Of a stretch of 64,000 bases of DNA, positions 27,584-37,324 are shown one piece after another. Each line of letters begins with the position of its first letter. Position 1 is the first letter of the stretch. This DNA comes from Nitrososphaerota archaeon (GTDB lineage: Archaea > Thermoproteota > Nitrososphaeria > Nitrososphaerales > JACQRY01): NCBI GenBank assembly GCA_016184315.1, contig JACPCU010000010.1, positions 1-64,000 on the forward strand, in the 5' to 3' direction. Under the pieces are notes generated by a model. The model made no database searches and was not told where the DNA came from. It saw nothing but the letters and a program-made list of their open reading frames with translations. The position numbers were made by a program, and so were the translations under genes.

Positions 27584-28917
27584 GTTTGGTAATGAAACAT
27601 TCTTCTGATCAGTTAAGCGATCCACTGATGCTTCCGCTCCAGAAGACAGGCGTTAACTTCTACCTGTTTGTAGCAGCGCTTGCAGCAATAGTGGGGTGGG
27701 GCCTCTACGCATACTCAACCCAGCTCAAAGACGGTTTAGCAACCACAGGAATGAGGGATCTCGTAAGCTGGGGAGTCTACATCTCCAATTTCGTCTTCTT
27801 CATAGGAATAAGCCATGCGGGCACTCTCATCTCAGCCATTCTCAGGGTTACGAATGCCGATTGGAGAAGGCCTGTAACACGAATGGCTGAAGCAATCACA
27901 GTCATGGCTCTAATGATAGGAGCACTATTCCCCATAATTGATCTGGGCAGACCAGAAAGGATGCTCAATCTTCTCATGTATGGAAGAATAGACTCACCCA
28001 TAGTCTGGGATCTGATCTCTATCTCGACATACTTGACTGGAAGCATGATCTACCTTTACCTTCCTCTAATCCCAGACATAGCACATTACCGAGACAACCT
28101 CCAGAACACTTCTTGGTGGCGTAAGCGTCTCTACCGTATTCTCTCCTTGGGTTGGAAGGGAACCGAGGAGCAGAAGAAGAATTTGGAGCGGGGAATCAGC
28201 GTCATGGCTATCATAATTATACCTGTCGCAGTCTCTGTGCACACAGTCGTCTCATGGATCTTCGGAATGACGCTAAGGGTGGGATGGAGAAGCAGCATCT
28301 TCGGACCATACTTCGTAGTCGGCGCCATCTTCACAGGAATAGCTTCAATCATCGTGGCTATGGCCGCCTTCAGAAAGATCTACCACCTAGAATCCTACAT
28401 CACATACCAACACTTCAAGAACCTAGGGTTATTGCTGCTTGTCCTTGACATAGCATACATCTACTTCACCATCAACGAGTATCTGACAGCTCTCTACAAC
28501 GCCACTGATTCGGAGCTGCATCTTCTCTCTGCTCTAATATTCGGCCCATACTCACTCGATTTCTGGTTCTTCGCGGTAGGAGGCCTAATCATCCCTGCGG
28601 TTATCATTGCTGTGCCTGCTACAAGAACAATAGGAGGCTTGGTCATTGCATCCATCCTAGTCAACATCGCTCTATGGTTTAAGCGCTATGTAATAGTAAT
28701 CCCTACCATGGCGAATCCTCAGCTACCAATAGGATGGGGGCAGTATGCACCCACATGGGTCGAATGGTCCATAACAGCAGCCTCCATCGCCGGCTTCATC
28801 CTACTATTCACCGTGTTCTCAAAGGTCTTCACAATAGTCTCCATCTGGGAGGTCAGCGAAGGGGCTGAAGGGCAACCGAACGCCGTCGGCAAGGGCCATA
28901 AAGGAGGGAACGCGTAA
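27580..28917 (+). CDS. NrfD/PsrC-family membrane protein
   Basis: Polytopic; WGVYISNFVFFIGISHAGTLISAILRV and PIIDLGRPERMLNLLMYGR motifs. Confidence 0.9.
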   Translation: MSLVMKHSSDQLSDPLMLPLQKTGVNFYLFVAALAAIVGWGLYAYSTQLKDGLATTGMRDLVSWGVYISNFVFFIGISHAGTLISAILRVTNADWRRPVTRMAEAITVMALMIGALFPIIDLGRPERMLNLLMYGRIDSPIVWDLISISTYLTGSMIYLYLPLIPDIAHYRDNLQNTSWWRKRLYRILSLGWKGTEEQKKNLERGISVMAIIIIPVAVSVHTVVSWIFGMTLRVGWRSSIFGPYFVVGAIFTGIASIIVAMAAFRKIYHLESYITYQHFKNLGLLLLVLDIAYIYFTINEYLTALYNATDSELHLLSALIFGPYSLDFWFFAVGGLIIPAVIIAVPATRTIGGLVIASILVNIALWFKRYVIVIPTMANPQLPIGWGQYAPTWVEWSITAASIAGFILLFTVFSKVFTIVSIWEVSEGAEGQPNAVGKGHKGGNA

Positions 28918-29942
28918 TGAGTCGAGCCACCAGAACACTCTTGTTATTCATTCTAGCTTCCTCACTAACACTTGGCTCAAGCCAGCTGCAACTGGTCAAC
29001 CCGATGCTGCCTATGGCAGAAGCCCAAGCAGCCACTCAAGCAAAGAACCTCGTCTTCCTAGTCTCCGCAGAAGGATTCAACAAAACAAAGGACCTATCAA
29101 TAACGGTGAACGAAGGTGACCTTGTCCAAATAAAACTTGTCTACGATGACGACTATATAGGAGACAACCCCCACACAATAAGGGTCCAAGGCTACGGCGT
29201 TGAAGGAACAGTTGGCCCCAAACAGAGAGAAGTCACGCTAACCTTCAGAGCAACCGAAACAGGCTCATTCAAGGTAGTCTGCGGAAATGAAACATGCGAA
29301 GGTCATGAAAACCTCCAAGGATTTGTCATCGAAGTTAAGGCGCCAGACAAACCCACAGGAGCAAAACCTGAACCAGGAGCACCCGAATTACAGAAACCAG
29401 CTGTGCGTCCCAATCTCGCCTTCTCCGTTTCATTTCCGAAAATAATACGCCAAGGCTACGCTCTTGCAATTCAAGCAAAGATGCTGGATTCAGAAGGGAC
29501 ACCCATAGCCGGGTTTCCAATCACCTTCTACACCAACAGCACTTGGGGGCCAGTTAAGATCGGCAGCGCATACGCTAACGCTTCCGGTGTAGCAGTACTA
29601 GCCTATACGCCTGCTAGGGAAGGAGTATTTCAATTCGCAGCACGTTTTGAAGGTGCAAAAGGATTCGAAGCTGCATCAGCTGAACCCGTGATCAAGATTC
29701 TTCCCTCGCTCACAACCCTGCCAGACAACGAGCCGATACTAGGAATCAAAGGATCAGTAGTCGCAATGGTCGGGTTGGTCATAGCATCCGTTTGGGCAAC
29801 CTACGCCTACGTTCTAAGCAGACTGTTTCGGATAGCTACGGCCAAGACAACACCAACTCAACACGGAGAATCTGGTAAGCCTAGCGAGGGCAGGACAACC
29901 GTGCCCGGGATAAGAGCTGGACGCCTAGAAGAAGCCTCCTGA
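28917..29942 (+). CDS. cupredoxin domain plus Ig-like domain, C-terminal TM
   Basis: NPHTIRVQGYG ... FKVVCGNETCEGHENLQGFVIEV; C-terminal hydrophobic anchor. Confidence 0.75.
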   Translation: MSRATRTLLLFILASSLTLGSSQLQLVNPMLPMAEAQAATQAKNLVFLVSAEGFNKTKDLSITVNEGDLVQIKLVYDDDYIGDNPHTIRVQGYGVEGTVGPKQREVTLTFRATETGSFKVVCGNETCEGHENLQGFVIEVKAPDKPTGAKPEPGAPELQKPAVRPNLAFSVSFPKIIRQGYALAIQAKMLDSEGTPIAGFPITFYTNSTWGPVKIGSAYANASGVAVLAYTPAREGVFQFAARFEGAKGFEAASAEPVIKILPSLTTLPDNEPILGIKGSVVAMVGLVIASVWATYAYVLSRLFRIATAKTTPTQHGESGKPSEGRTTVPGIRAGRLEEAS

Positions 29943-29949
29943 CGAGCCT

Positions 29950-31431
29950 GTGAAACTCAGGCGAAACGCCTACAGACGGCGTCGAGGCGAATATATAGTG
30001 AAAGTGTCGCCGAACACAGAAAGACTACCCGTCACACCATTCCTCATACTGGCGTTTCTGTTGATGTCAGCACTAGCAGCAGTGCCCAACGTGCTGGCAC
30101 AAGCCGCGCCCACACTAACTGTCGAAAAGCCGTTTGTTAATCTGGGCATGGAGACATCAATAATCGTCAAGGCACCCGCAGCAGGAACATACACCGTAGT
30201 TATCACCAAGCCCGATGGCAAGACCCAAGTCCAAGCAGACTACAGCTTTGCTCAAGCAGGAGAGGCAAAGCAGATTTATGGAAATGCAACGCTTGGCTTC
30301 AAGAGCATAATCGACAAGACAGGGACATACAAAGTCTCCTTACAGAGCCAAAGTAAACAGGTCGCAGAAACAACCCTCTTCGCAACGGACAAGCTAGATC
30401 TCGATGTCACAGTGGCTAATGCTGGAACAACCGATAACGTCTGCTACCTATCAAACCAGTTCACTAGGGGCACAAGTATAATCCCGCGTATCTACATAAG
30501 ATACGCATCGACAGGTGAATACGTCACAGCCAAGAACGCACCCAACACGGTAGCAACCTTCAACATGCCCAACGGTACCAAGATGGTTGCCCGTTTCGCA
30601 GCATATCTACCGCCTGAAGGAGCTTGGAGAAACTGCTTCAGGCCCAACTGGAACGACTACGCAGGTGTGTGGAACATAGTTGCAGAGGCACAAGACGGAA
30701 AGGGCAACTACGGCAAATACGAAAGCTACCCTCAGATAAAATCAGGAGCAAACGTACTGAGATTCGGATTCGAAGTAATACCTGCTCCGCTGACAGTCAC
30801 CCCTCAGATCATTGATGCAGCCACAGGGAAGCCTGCTACAACAGCTCTCAAAAGCGGGCAGAACCTACGGATCGAAGCCAAAGTAACATACGATCATCCC
30901 CTTGGGCCACTAGGCAGAGAGACTGCTGTCGGATACATAGGACTACTCAATGCTTCACGAGGAGGAGTTGTCATTGCCAAGCTGGGATGGGGCTTCTATA
31001 ACCAAACCAGCAAGAGCTTCGGAGGATCCAACCAAGCAAAGAATCCTGGTGGACTAATAGCCAATGTCCCGTTGTCTTACGACCAGGCATCAGGACGGTG
31101 GACAGGCACATACGCAGCAACAGGCTCAGAACCAAAAGGTGACTACCTGTTGATCGTAGACTCCAGAGACAGCGCGAGTCCGCCAAACACAGGAATAGGC
31201 ACGGCAAAGCTAGCACCACCTGTTGAAACCGTGGAGAAAGTTGTAGAGAAGACCACTACAACAACGGTCGAGAAGACTGCTACAGCAACGGTGGAGAAAC
31301 CAGTGGATAGGTTCGTAGAAAAACCCGTACAGATCACCAGTGAAATCATACCTCTATGGGCATATGGCGTGATGGGAGCATTACTCGTAGTAGGGGTCGT
31401 CGTAGGCAGAGTTGTTTGGAGGAAGAAGTAA
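29950..31431 (+). CDS. surface protein, type A (Ig-like, C-terminal stalk and TM)
   Basis: Signal peptide, beta-rich body, VEK-rich stalk, C-terminal TM + RKK; paralog of 33222-34190. Confidence 0.7.
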   Translation: MKLRRNAYRRRRGEYIVKVSPNTERLPVTPFLILAFLLMSALAAVPNVLAQAAPTLTVEKPFVNLGMETSIIVKAPAAGTYTVVITKPDGKTQVQADYSFAQAGEAKQIYGNATLGFKSIIDKTGTYKVSLQSQSKQVAETTLFATDKLDLDVTVANAGTTDNVCYLSNQFTRGTSIIPRIYIRYASTGEYVTAKNAPNTVATFNMPNGTKMVARFAAYLPPEGAWRNCFRPNWNDYAGVWNIVAEAQDGKGNYGKYESYPQIKSGANVLRFGFEVIPAPLTVTPQIIDAATGKPATTALKSGQNLRIEAKVTYDHPLGPLGRETAVGYIGLLNASRGGVVIAKLGWGFYNQTSKSFGGSNQAKNPGGLIANVPLSYDQASGRWTGTYAATGSEPKGDYLLIVDSRDSASPPNTGIGTAKLAPPVETVEKVVEKTTTTTVEKTATATVEKPVDRFVEKPVQITSEIIPLWAYGVMGALLVVGVVVGRVVWRKK

Positions 31432-33235
31432 GATGATGACCCCCACTATTTTTTCTCGCAGTAGGGCTCTAGAACAGGGCAAAATAGTCGCACTCAGCGT
31501 TCTGTCAGTGATTCTCCTAGCTTACGCAACTCTGGGACAAGCTTATGGAGCTAGCACCAGTGAGCCAGCTCAGACCATATCTCTGACTCCTAATGAAGGC
31601 ATCCCCGGCACAGACCTAACCGTCGCCGGCAAAGGCTTCAAGCCGCTGTCAAACATTGAACTTGTTTGGACGGGTGTAAAAGGAGAATTCAAGGTAAAAG
31701 AGGAAAAATTCCAGGGAAGGGTCTTTACTCCTGACAACCAAGTACTCAAATCCGTCACTGCAGACAATTCAGGAGTATTCACCGCAAACATTCAGGCTCC
31801 CCGTGATCACGGCGGTCTTCACAATGTAGAAGCCAAAGTAGTGGGAGAAAACATCAAAGCCGTTGGAAGCTTCAAAATACTACCAACCTTTGAGATCACA
31901 CCTCTAAAGGGCAAGTCGAATACAAAGATCACCATAACCGGACACGGCTTACCCAACGGGGAATTCACCAGCACTTGGACCGTCCTCTACGATAATGTGC
32001 TGGTAGGATACGGAACCGGAATAACCACGAAGGGCGATGTCATAATGGAGATATGGGGTTCAGGTGAACCCGGCGTTCACCGCATCGAAATCATACAGGG
32101 ATTCACAGGAACTCCCTACCTCAATCCTCAACAGTCAAGGAACCAAAACCCCATCTTCCGATTCGACTTCACAGTCGAAGGAGACGGAGTACCAGACATA
32201 CTCAAGAACCCCGCATCATATGCAGTCACCGGCATCGCGTTAGCCTCAGTAGCAGCAGTAGTGCAAGTGTCGTCTAACGGAAAGCAAGAGAAGATCAAAC
32301 GAGGTCGCATACTCAAGGCCAGCACAGCAATAGCAATCATACTCTCATTACTCGGAGCTGCATTCACACTGCTCCCAATCTCAGCCGAAGCCCAAGACAA
32401 AGACATACAGATTCCACAAGTAACTCTACCAACATCAAAAGGCGTCTCAGCAGTCCCTCAGCCCTCAAGCTCCAAAACAGGACCCATACTATCCGTCACA
32501 CCAGAAAAAGGCGTAGTAGGTTCAGTAGCTGAAATCACCGGAAAAGGCTTCCAGCCTAACACAAAGGTGGACTTACTCTGGTTCAGAATGGTCGGTGACA
32601 GAACCGTCACAAGAGGATGGTCAGAGAAGAGTATACCAGTAGGCTCAGTCGTCACCACGCCTGAAGGCACCCTTACATCAAGCTTCACAATACCATATGA
32701 TCTAGGAGGTCCCCCACACCGAGTATCAGCAGTCACGGGCAAGCAGACCCTCGCCAACGCAACATACACCATCGAAAGGAACGCCGTCATGACACCCACA
32801 AGAGGTCCACCTGGCACCTTAGTGAAACTTGAGATCACAGGAATAGGCTGGACTGAATACGACAACATAGTCACCTTGAACTATGACAACGCTCACCTAG
32901 GCTATGCATGTGGCTTCCAAAGTCAAGGCAACGTAACCATATACTTCAGGGCAACCGGGAACCCCGGAACACACAAAGTTGACCTCTACCCTGCCATCTA
33001 CGATGGTCCATACGGAGGAATCGCAGCACCTTACCGACTGACACTCCTGAGCATCAATGACCATCCGACACCGTTCCCAGTGCTCCACTTCGAGTTCACA
33101 GTAACCGAGGGAAAAGACAACCTCGCCTACAACCCTAGCCTCTACAGTCTCCTAGGTTTCTCGACTTCAGTACTCGCCGTGGGAATGACGCTGGTAGGAA
33201 ATGGAAAAACAGTGAGGAGGCATGCGCCAGACTGA
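31412..33235 (+). CDS. surface protein, type B (two IPT/TIG-like halves separated by TM segments)
   Basis: Two repeats with TPxxGxPGTxxxxxGxGF and LYDNxxVGYxxG; paralog of 34187-36055. Confidence 0.7.
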   Translation: MFGGRSKMMTPTIFSRSRALEQGKIVALSVLSVILLAYATLGQAYGASTSEPAQTISLTPNEGIPGTDLTVAGKGFKPLSNIELVWTGVKGEFKVKEEKFQGRVFTPDNQVLKSVTADNSGVFTANIQAPRDHGGLHNVEAKVVGENIKAVGSFKILPTFEITPLKGKSNTKITITGHGLPNGEFTSTWTVLYDNVLVGYGTGITTKGDVIMEIWGSGEPGVHRIEIIQGFTGTPYLNPQQSRNQNPIFRFDFTVEGDGVPDILKNPASYAVTGIALASVAAVVQVSSNGKQEKIKRGRILKASTAIAIILSLLGAAFTLLPISAEAQDKDIQIPQVTLPTSKGVSAVPQPSSSKTGPILSVTPEKGVVGSVAEITGKGFQPNTKVDLLWFRMVGDRTVTRGWSEKSIPVGSVVTTPEGTLTSSFTIPYDLGGPPHRVSAVTGKQTLANATYTIERNAVMTPTRGPPGTLVKLEITGIGWTEYDNIVTLNYDNAHLGYACGFQSQGNVTIYFRATGNPGTHKVDLYPAIYDGPYGGIAAPYRLTLLSINDHPTPFPVLHFEFTVTEGKDNLAYNPSLYSLLGFSTSVLAVGMTLVGNGKTVRRHAPD

Positions 33236-34190
33236 CCTAGCGGTCCTCCTCGCATTATTTATCATCATGGCAACAGCCACATTTGAAAGGACGGCTGACG
33301 CTGTCGAGCAGCAAACAGGGAAAAGCTCCAGTGACGAGCTTGTAATTTCTGTTGATGCTGCAAGCTACATAGGAAGATGCATCCGCACCACAGAGTTCTC
33401 CAGAGGAGACACTATTGTCTTCAGGATCAACATCACTTACGCGTCTACAAATGCCAGAATGGAAGAGGGGCGGGTGAACATCCACCTCTCCAACGGGGAA
33501 ACATTACAAGCTTCCTTCGTACAGAAAGGCTGGATTACCAATCACCCACTCTGGAAGTATTGCTATAATATCTCATGGGACGCAACTGGCGGAGTACTCA
33601 GATACTATGTTACCGCGCAGGATAACAAAGGGAACTTCGCAGTCTGGAAGCCTTCCTCTGTAGATCAATCCGAACTCGGAATAAGGCCGGTGAAACTGCT
33701 TGTTCAAGCGTCTCTGAGTGATTATGCGACGGGAAACCCCATAACAAGCTCGGCGCAAACCGGGCAAGGCATAGCGATCAGAGCGAGAGCCCAATACCCA
33801 GACATAAACGACTTGAACGGAACAAAAACTCTTCCAAGCATTCTAACCAGCAGAGAAGGTGGAGCAGTCACCGCATCTCTGTATCCATCGTCCGATGCTT
33901 CAAAGCCTAGTCTATCACCCGTGACCACCGCGAAGCTTGACTATTCACCAGATGAAGGAGACTGGAGAGGCACCCTTAACCTCCCTGACAAGATGCAATC
34001 CGGCAACTACACCATCTCTATTGAAGCCTCAGATGGAGCAGGCTCTCCTAACAAAGGTCTTATCGCCATAAAAGACATCAGGATAGATTCTGCACCTAAC
34101 GGTCCCATCATAGGCCTTGAGGGTGTCTATCTTGCCGTCTTGGGACTCATCGTCGCCGGAGCGGTTATCAAGGTTGGTGGAAAGAAATGA
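33222..34190 (+). CDS. surface protein, type A paralog
   Basis: ITYAST..., NGETLQASFVQ..., VTAQDNKGNFAVWK; C-terminal TM VYLAVLGLIVAGAVIKVGGKK. Confidence 0.68.
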   Translation: MRQTDLAVLLALFIIMATATFERTADAVEQQTGKSSSDELVISVDAASYIGRCIRTTEFSRGDTIVFRINITYASTNARMEEGRVNIHLSNGETLQASFVQKGWITNHPLWKYCYNISWDATGGVLRYYVTAQDNKGNFAVWKPSSVDQSELGIRPVKLLVQASLSDYATGNPITSSAQTGQGIAIRARAQYPDINDLNGTKTLPSILTSREGGAVTASLYPSSDASKPSLSPVTTAKLDYSPDEGDWRGTLNLPDKMQSGNYTISIEASDGAGSPNKGLIAIKDIRIDSAPNGPIIGLEGVYLAVLGLIVAGAVIKVGGKK

Positions 34191-36055
34191 GAGTGAATCC
34201 ATCATTTGCCGCTACATTAGCTCTCCTTTTGGCACTAATCTACGTAGGGTCAGTAATCCCAGCTGACGCCCAAACCAGTTCTCAGATTCTCACCTCTCCA
34301 GATTCAGGTCCCGTGGGAACCCCGATAACGATGACTGGTCAAGGTTTCCCCCCATCTACGACCCTCAACATTTACTGGGAGACATTAAAGGGAGAATGGG
34401 TATTACCACGTCCCCAAGCAGAGTCGGATCCATCGATAGGACACGAACATGAACAGGATATGTTCCCCGGTGAAGCCCTTATCTTCCACGGCCACGACTT
34501 TCTCGGTTCCTCCTTTACCCTGCACAGATACGTAATCGCATCCATCAAATCCGATGCTTCAGGCTCGTTCAGTTTCAGTTTGAAGGCACCCTACGATTTC
34601 GGTGGACGCCACTGGATGATCGTGACAGACAAAGATAACAGTGCCGAACTCTCAAAAGCAGTCTTCACGATTCTCCCATCCTTCAGCGTTTCCCCGAACG
34701 AGGGTTCTCCCGGCACGGCGATAACCATACGGGCCTCAGGTTTGGGTTACGGCATTTACTCCACCAACTACCATGTGTTATGGGACAACAAGTATGTAGG
34801 ATATGCTAGCGCAGTTACCACCCAAGGCAACGCTACCTTCACGATCTACGCAGCTGGCGACTTGGGAAAACACTTCATCGATATCTACGAGGGCTACCCA
34901 GGTCCAGCATACCTTAACATCCAAGAGGCACCACAGAACCCACTGTATTATAACCCACCCTACATCCCGTTCCACACAGAGTTTACGATAACACCATCAA
35001 GAAACGTAGAAGGCAACAAGACTGCTGAGACGCTTTCTCTCGTTTCGCTGGGGACTCTTATGGCCGGGCTACTGATAGCACCATTAGCACAGAGACGACA
35101 CGGTCAGACCTCTAGGAGATCGATAATACCCACAATAATCATCATAACCGCATTGATACTGGCTGGAACCACGCTCTCAGCCATGAATACCATATCAGTA
35201 TCAGCCCAACCTCAACCCAAGTCCTCTGAACTCCGACCCCAATTCAACCTTTCCGCACAAGTAACATCAAACAGTTCAGTGACTGGTGGCTCCGCCATCC
35301 TGTCAGTGAACCCCGTAGTCGCAACCGTAGGAAGCAGCATTACAATCACAGGTTCAGGGCTCCCATCGGCAGCGAACATGGATTTACTCTGGTCGACCAA
35401 GAAGGGCAGCTATCTGAGAGGCTGGGATGACGTAGTCTTACCACTAGGATCAGTGACGACCGATTCCAACGGTAAATTCTCCTTCAACATGAAGGTTCCG
35501 CACGACTTGGAAGGAATGCATGAGATTAGCGTCAAATCAAAAGACGTCGGATCGAATGTTAAGAACACAGGCATCTACATTACAAGGAGTGCAACGATCA
35601 GCCCCAACAAAGGGCCATCAGGAACAAATATTGAAGTAAAGATGACGGGTGTAGGATGGACATTCGTTACTAACATAGTCACTGTCCTATATGACAACAC
35701 GTTTGTAGGCTATGCATGCGGATTCAACAGTCTCGGCAACGTAACCCTATCGATTAAGGCTGTTGGGAAACCCGGTATACACACCATAGACATTTACCCG
35801 TCGATATACGATGGACCACCTCAAGGCAAGGCCAACAGCATTTACAGGTATCCTCTTCTCACGCCTCAAGACCATCCTGTTCGTAGCCCCGCGTTTCACT
35901 TCGAGTTTATCATAACCGAATCGGATCAACAATCTGGGGACAACACCGTACTCACCCCGCAGAGCCTAAGCATAGGCATCATAGCCGTCGGTGTAGTCTC
36001 ACTGATCATGCATAACAGATCTACTCTGCAAACTAGCCAAAGGAGGTCTATATGA
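34187..36055 (+). CDS. surface protein, type B paralog with His-rich insertion
   Basis: Same two-half architecture as 31412-33235; GHEHEQDMFPGEALIFHGHD insertion in the first half. Confidence 0.7.
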   Translation: MRVNPSFAATLALLLALIYVGSVIPADAQTSSQILTSPDSGPVGTPITMTGQGFPPSTTLNIYWETLKGEWVLPRPQAESDPSIGHEHEQDMFPGEALIFHGHDFLGSSFTLHRYVIASIKSDASGSFSFSLKAPYDFGGRHWMIVTDKDNSAELSKAVFTILPSFSVSPNEGSPGTAITIRASGLGYGIYSTNYHVLWDNKYVGYASAVTTQGNATFTIYAAGDLGKHFIDIYEGYPGPAYLNIQEAPQNPLYYNPPYIPFHTEFTITPSRNVEGNKTAETLSLVSLGTLMAGLLIAPLAQRRHGQTSRRSIIPTIIIITALILAGTTLSAMNTISVSAQPQPKSSELRPQFNLSAQVTSNSSVTGGSAILSVNPVVATVGSSITITGSGLPSAANMDLLWSTKKGSYLRGWDDVVLPLGSVTTDSNGKFSFNMKVPHDLEGMHEISVKSKDVGSNVKNTGIYITRSATISPNKGPSGTNIEVKMTGVGWTFVTNIVTVLYDNTFVGYACGFNSLGNVTLSIKAVGKPGIHTIDIYPSIYDGPPQGKANSIYRYPLLTPQDHPVRSPAFHFEFIITESDQQSGDNTVLTPQSLSIGIIAVGVVSLIMHNRSTLQTSQRRSI

Positions 36056-36630
36056 CTGGTGTAATATCGCAGCGAAGAAGGTTCATCTACCTTGTTTTCC
36101 TCATAGCTTTAAGCACAGGTCTCTTCGCGTCCAACTCCCAATTCTTCCTCAGATCCAGCTTCAACCCCATTCTAGCAGTGAATTGGATACCGTTTGGCGC
36201 GGCTACAGAGGAAAAGATCCGTGCCCCTAACTTCTGCCTCACCGACATAGAAGGATCCCAATTCTGTTTGGAGGAATTCAGGGGAAGGGTGGTCTTGATC
36301 GACTTGATGGCCACATGGTGTATAGCGTGCGAGGATCAAGCGTTGCAGCTGAAGGATGTGTATGAGAAGTATAGTAGCAAAGGAGTGGTGTTCATATCGG
36401 TTAGTGTTGACGTAGGCGAATATCCTAGAGATGTAAAAGGATTCAGAGACTATATAGGCGCAGAATGGAGGTTCGCCATAGATACTCTTACAACCAGAGT
36501 CGGCCTCAAATATGAATCAAAATATCTGCCGACGTTATACTTGGTCGACAAGAACGGCTTCATAGTTTGGAGTGAAAAGGGGGTTACAGATGCAGCCACA
36601 TTGAGCAAACTCCTCGACAAATATGTGTGA
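36052..36630 (+). CDS. TlpA/ResA-like thioredoxin-fold protein
   Basis: N-terminal TM; CLEEFRGRVVLIDLMATWCIACEDQALQLKDVYEKYSSKGVVFISVSVD; LPTLYLVDKNGFIVW. Confidence 0.88.
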   Translation: MTGVISQRRRFIYLVFLIALSTGLFASNSQFFLRSSFNPILAVNWIPFGAATEEKIRAPNFCLTDIEGSQFCLEEFRGRVVLIDLMATWCIACEDQALQLKDVYEKYSSKGVVFISVSVDVGEYPRDVKGFRDYIGAEWRFAIDTLTTRVGLKYESKYLPTLYLVDKNGFIVWSEKGVTDAATLSKLLDKYV

Positions 36631-36636
36631 AGAACC

Positions 36637-37320
36637 TTGGATCCCACACTCGCTTACCTAGCACTTGGCGCCGGAGTACTTTCAATGCTTTCTCCCTGCA
36701 ACATAGCCATGATTCCATCCTACATCTCAGCTGGTGTAGTGTCAAGTGAAAAGCATGGAGAAACATCTAGCCGCAGAACTGCTGTAACAAGTCTTGTTGA
36801 TAGTGGAGCTGCTACGCTCGGTCTCATGTCAATAATTGCTCCTCTTGGGCTGGTATTAGCTCTATCCTTTAGAGCAATCATTAATCTCCTTCCAATAACT
36901 TCTATCGCCATCAGTTTGGGGCTTCTATTTATGGGCGGTCTGATGATTCTCGATATACCCAATCCTTTGATGAGGACTTTACCCTTGAGGTTGCCACACG
37001 GTGGAGGACCGTTGCAATTCTATCTCCTAGGAGCTGCACTTGGAACGCTTTCGCTGAGCTGCACGCTGCCCGTTTTCCTCATGGTCATGAGTTATGCAGC
37101 TGTAGTGGGCAGCTTGGGTGAAGCAGCGTTTGCATTAGCTATGTATGCTGTCGGGATTGCTCTGGTGCTTATCATATTATCAGTGGCAGCTAACAGCTCA
37201 AGATCATTCACAGTAGGGATTCGCAGGAATCTTGCTCCCTATCTCAATATTTTGGCTGGCAGCCTAGTCACCATAATCGCGATATACATGCTGATGTACC
37301 AGCTTTATCATCTGGTCTGA
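36637..37320 (+). CDS. CcdA/DsbD-like transmembrane thiol-disulfide interchange protein
   Basis: GVLSMLSPCNIAMIPSYIS and GTLSLSCTLPVFLMVMSYA; 6 TM. Confidence 0.85.
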   Translation: MDPTLAYLALGAGVLSMLSPCNIAMIPSYISAGVVSSEKHGETSSRRTAVTSLVDSGAATLGLMSIIAPLGLVLALSFRAIINLLPITSIAISLGLLFMGGLMILDIPNPLMRTLPLRLPHGGGPLQFYLLGAALGTLSLSCTLPVFLMVMSYAAVVGSLGEAAFALAMYAVGIALVLIILSVAANSSRSFTVGIRRNLAPYLNILAGSLVTIIAIYMLMYQLYHLV

Positions 37321-37324
37321 GAAG

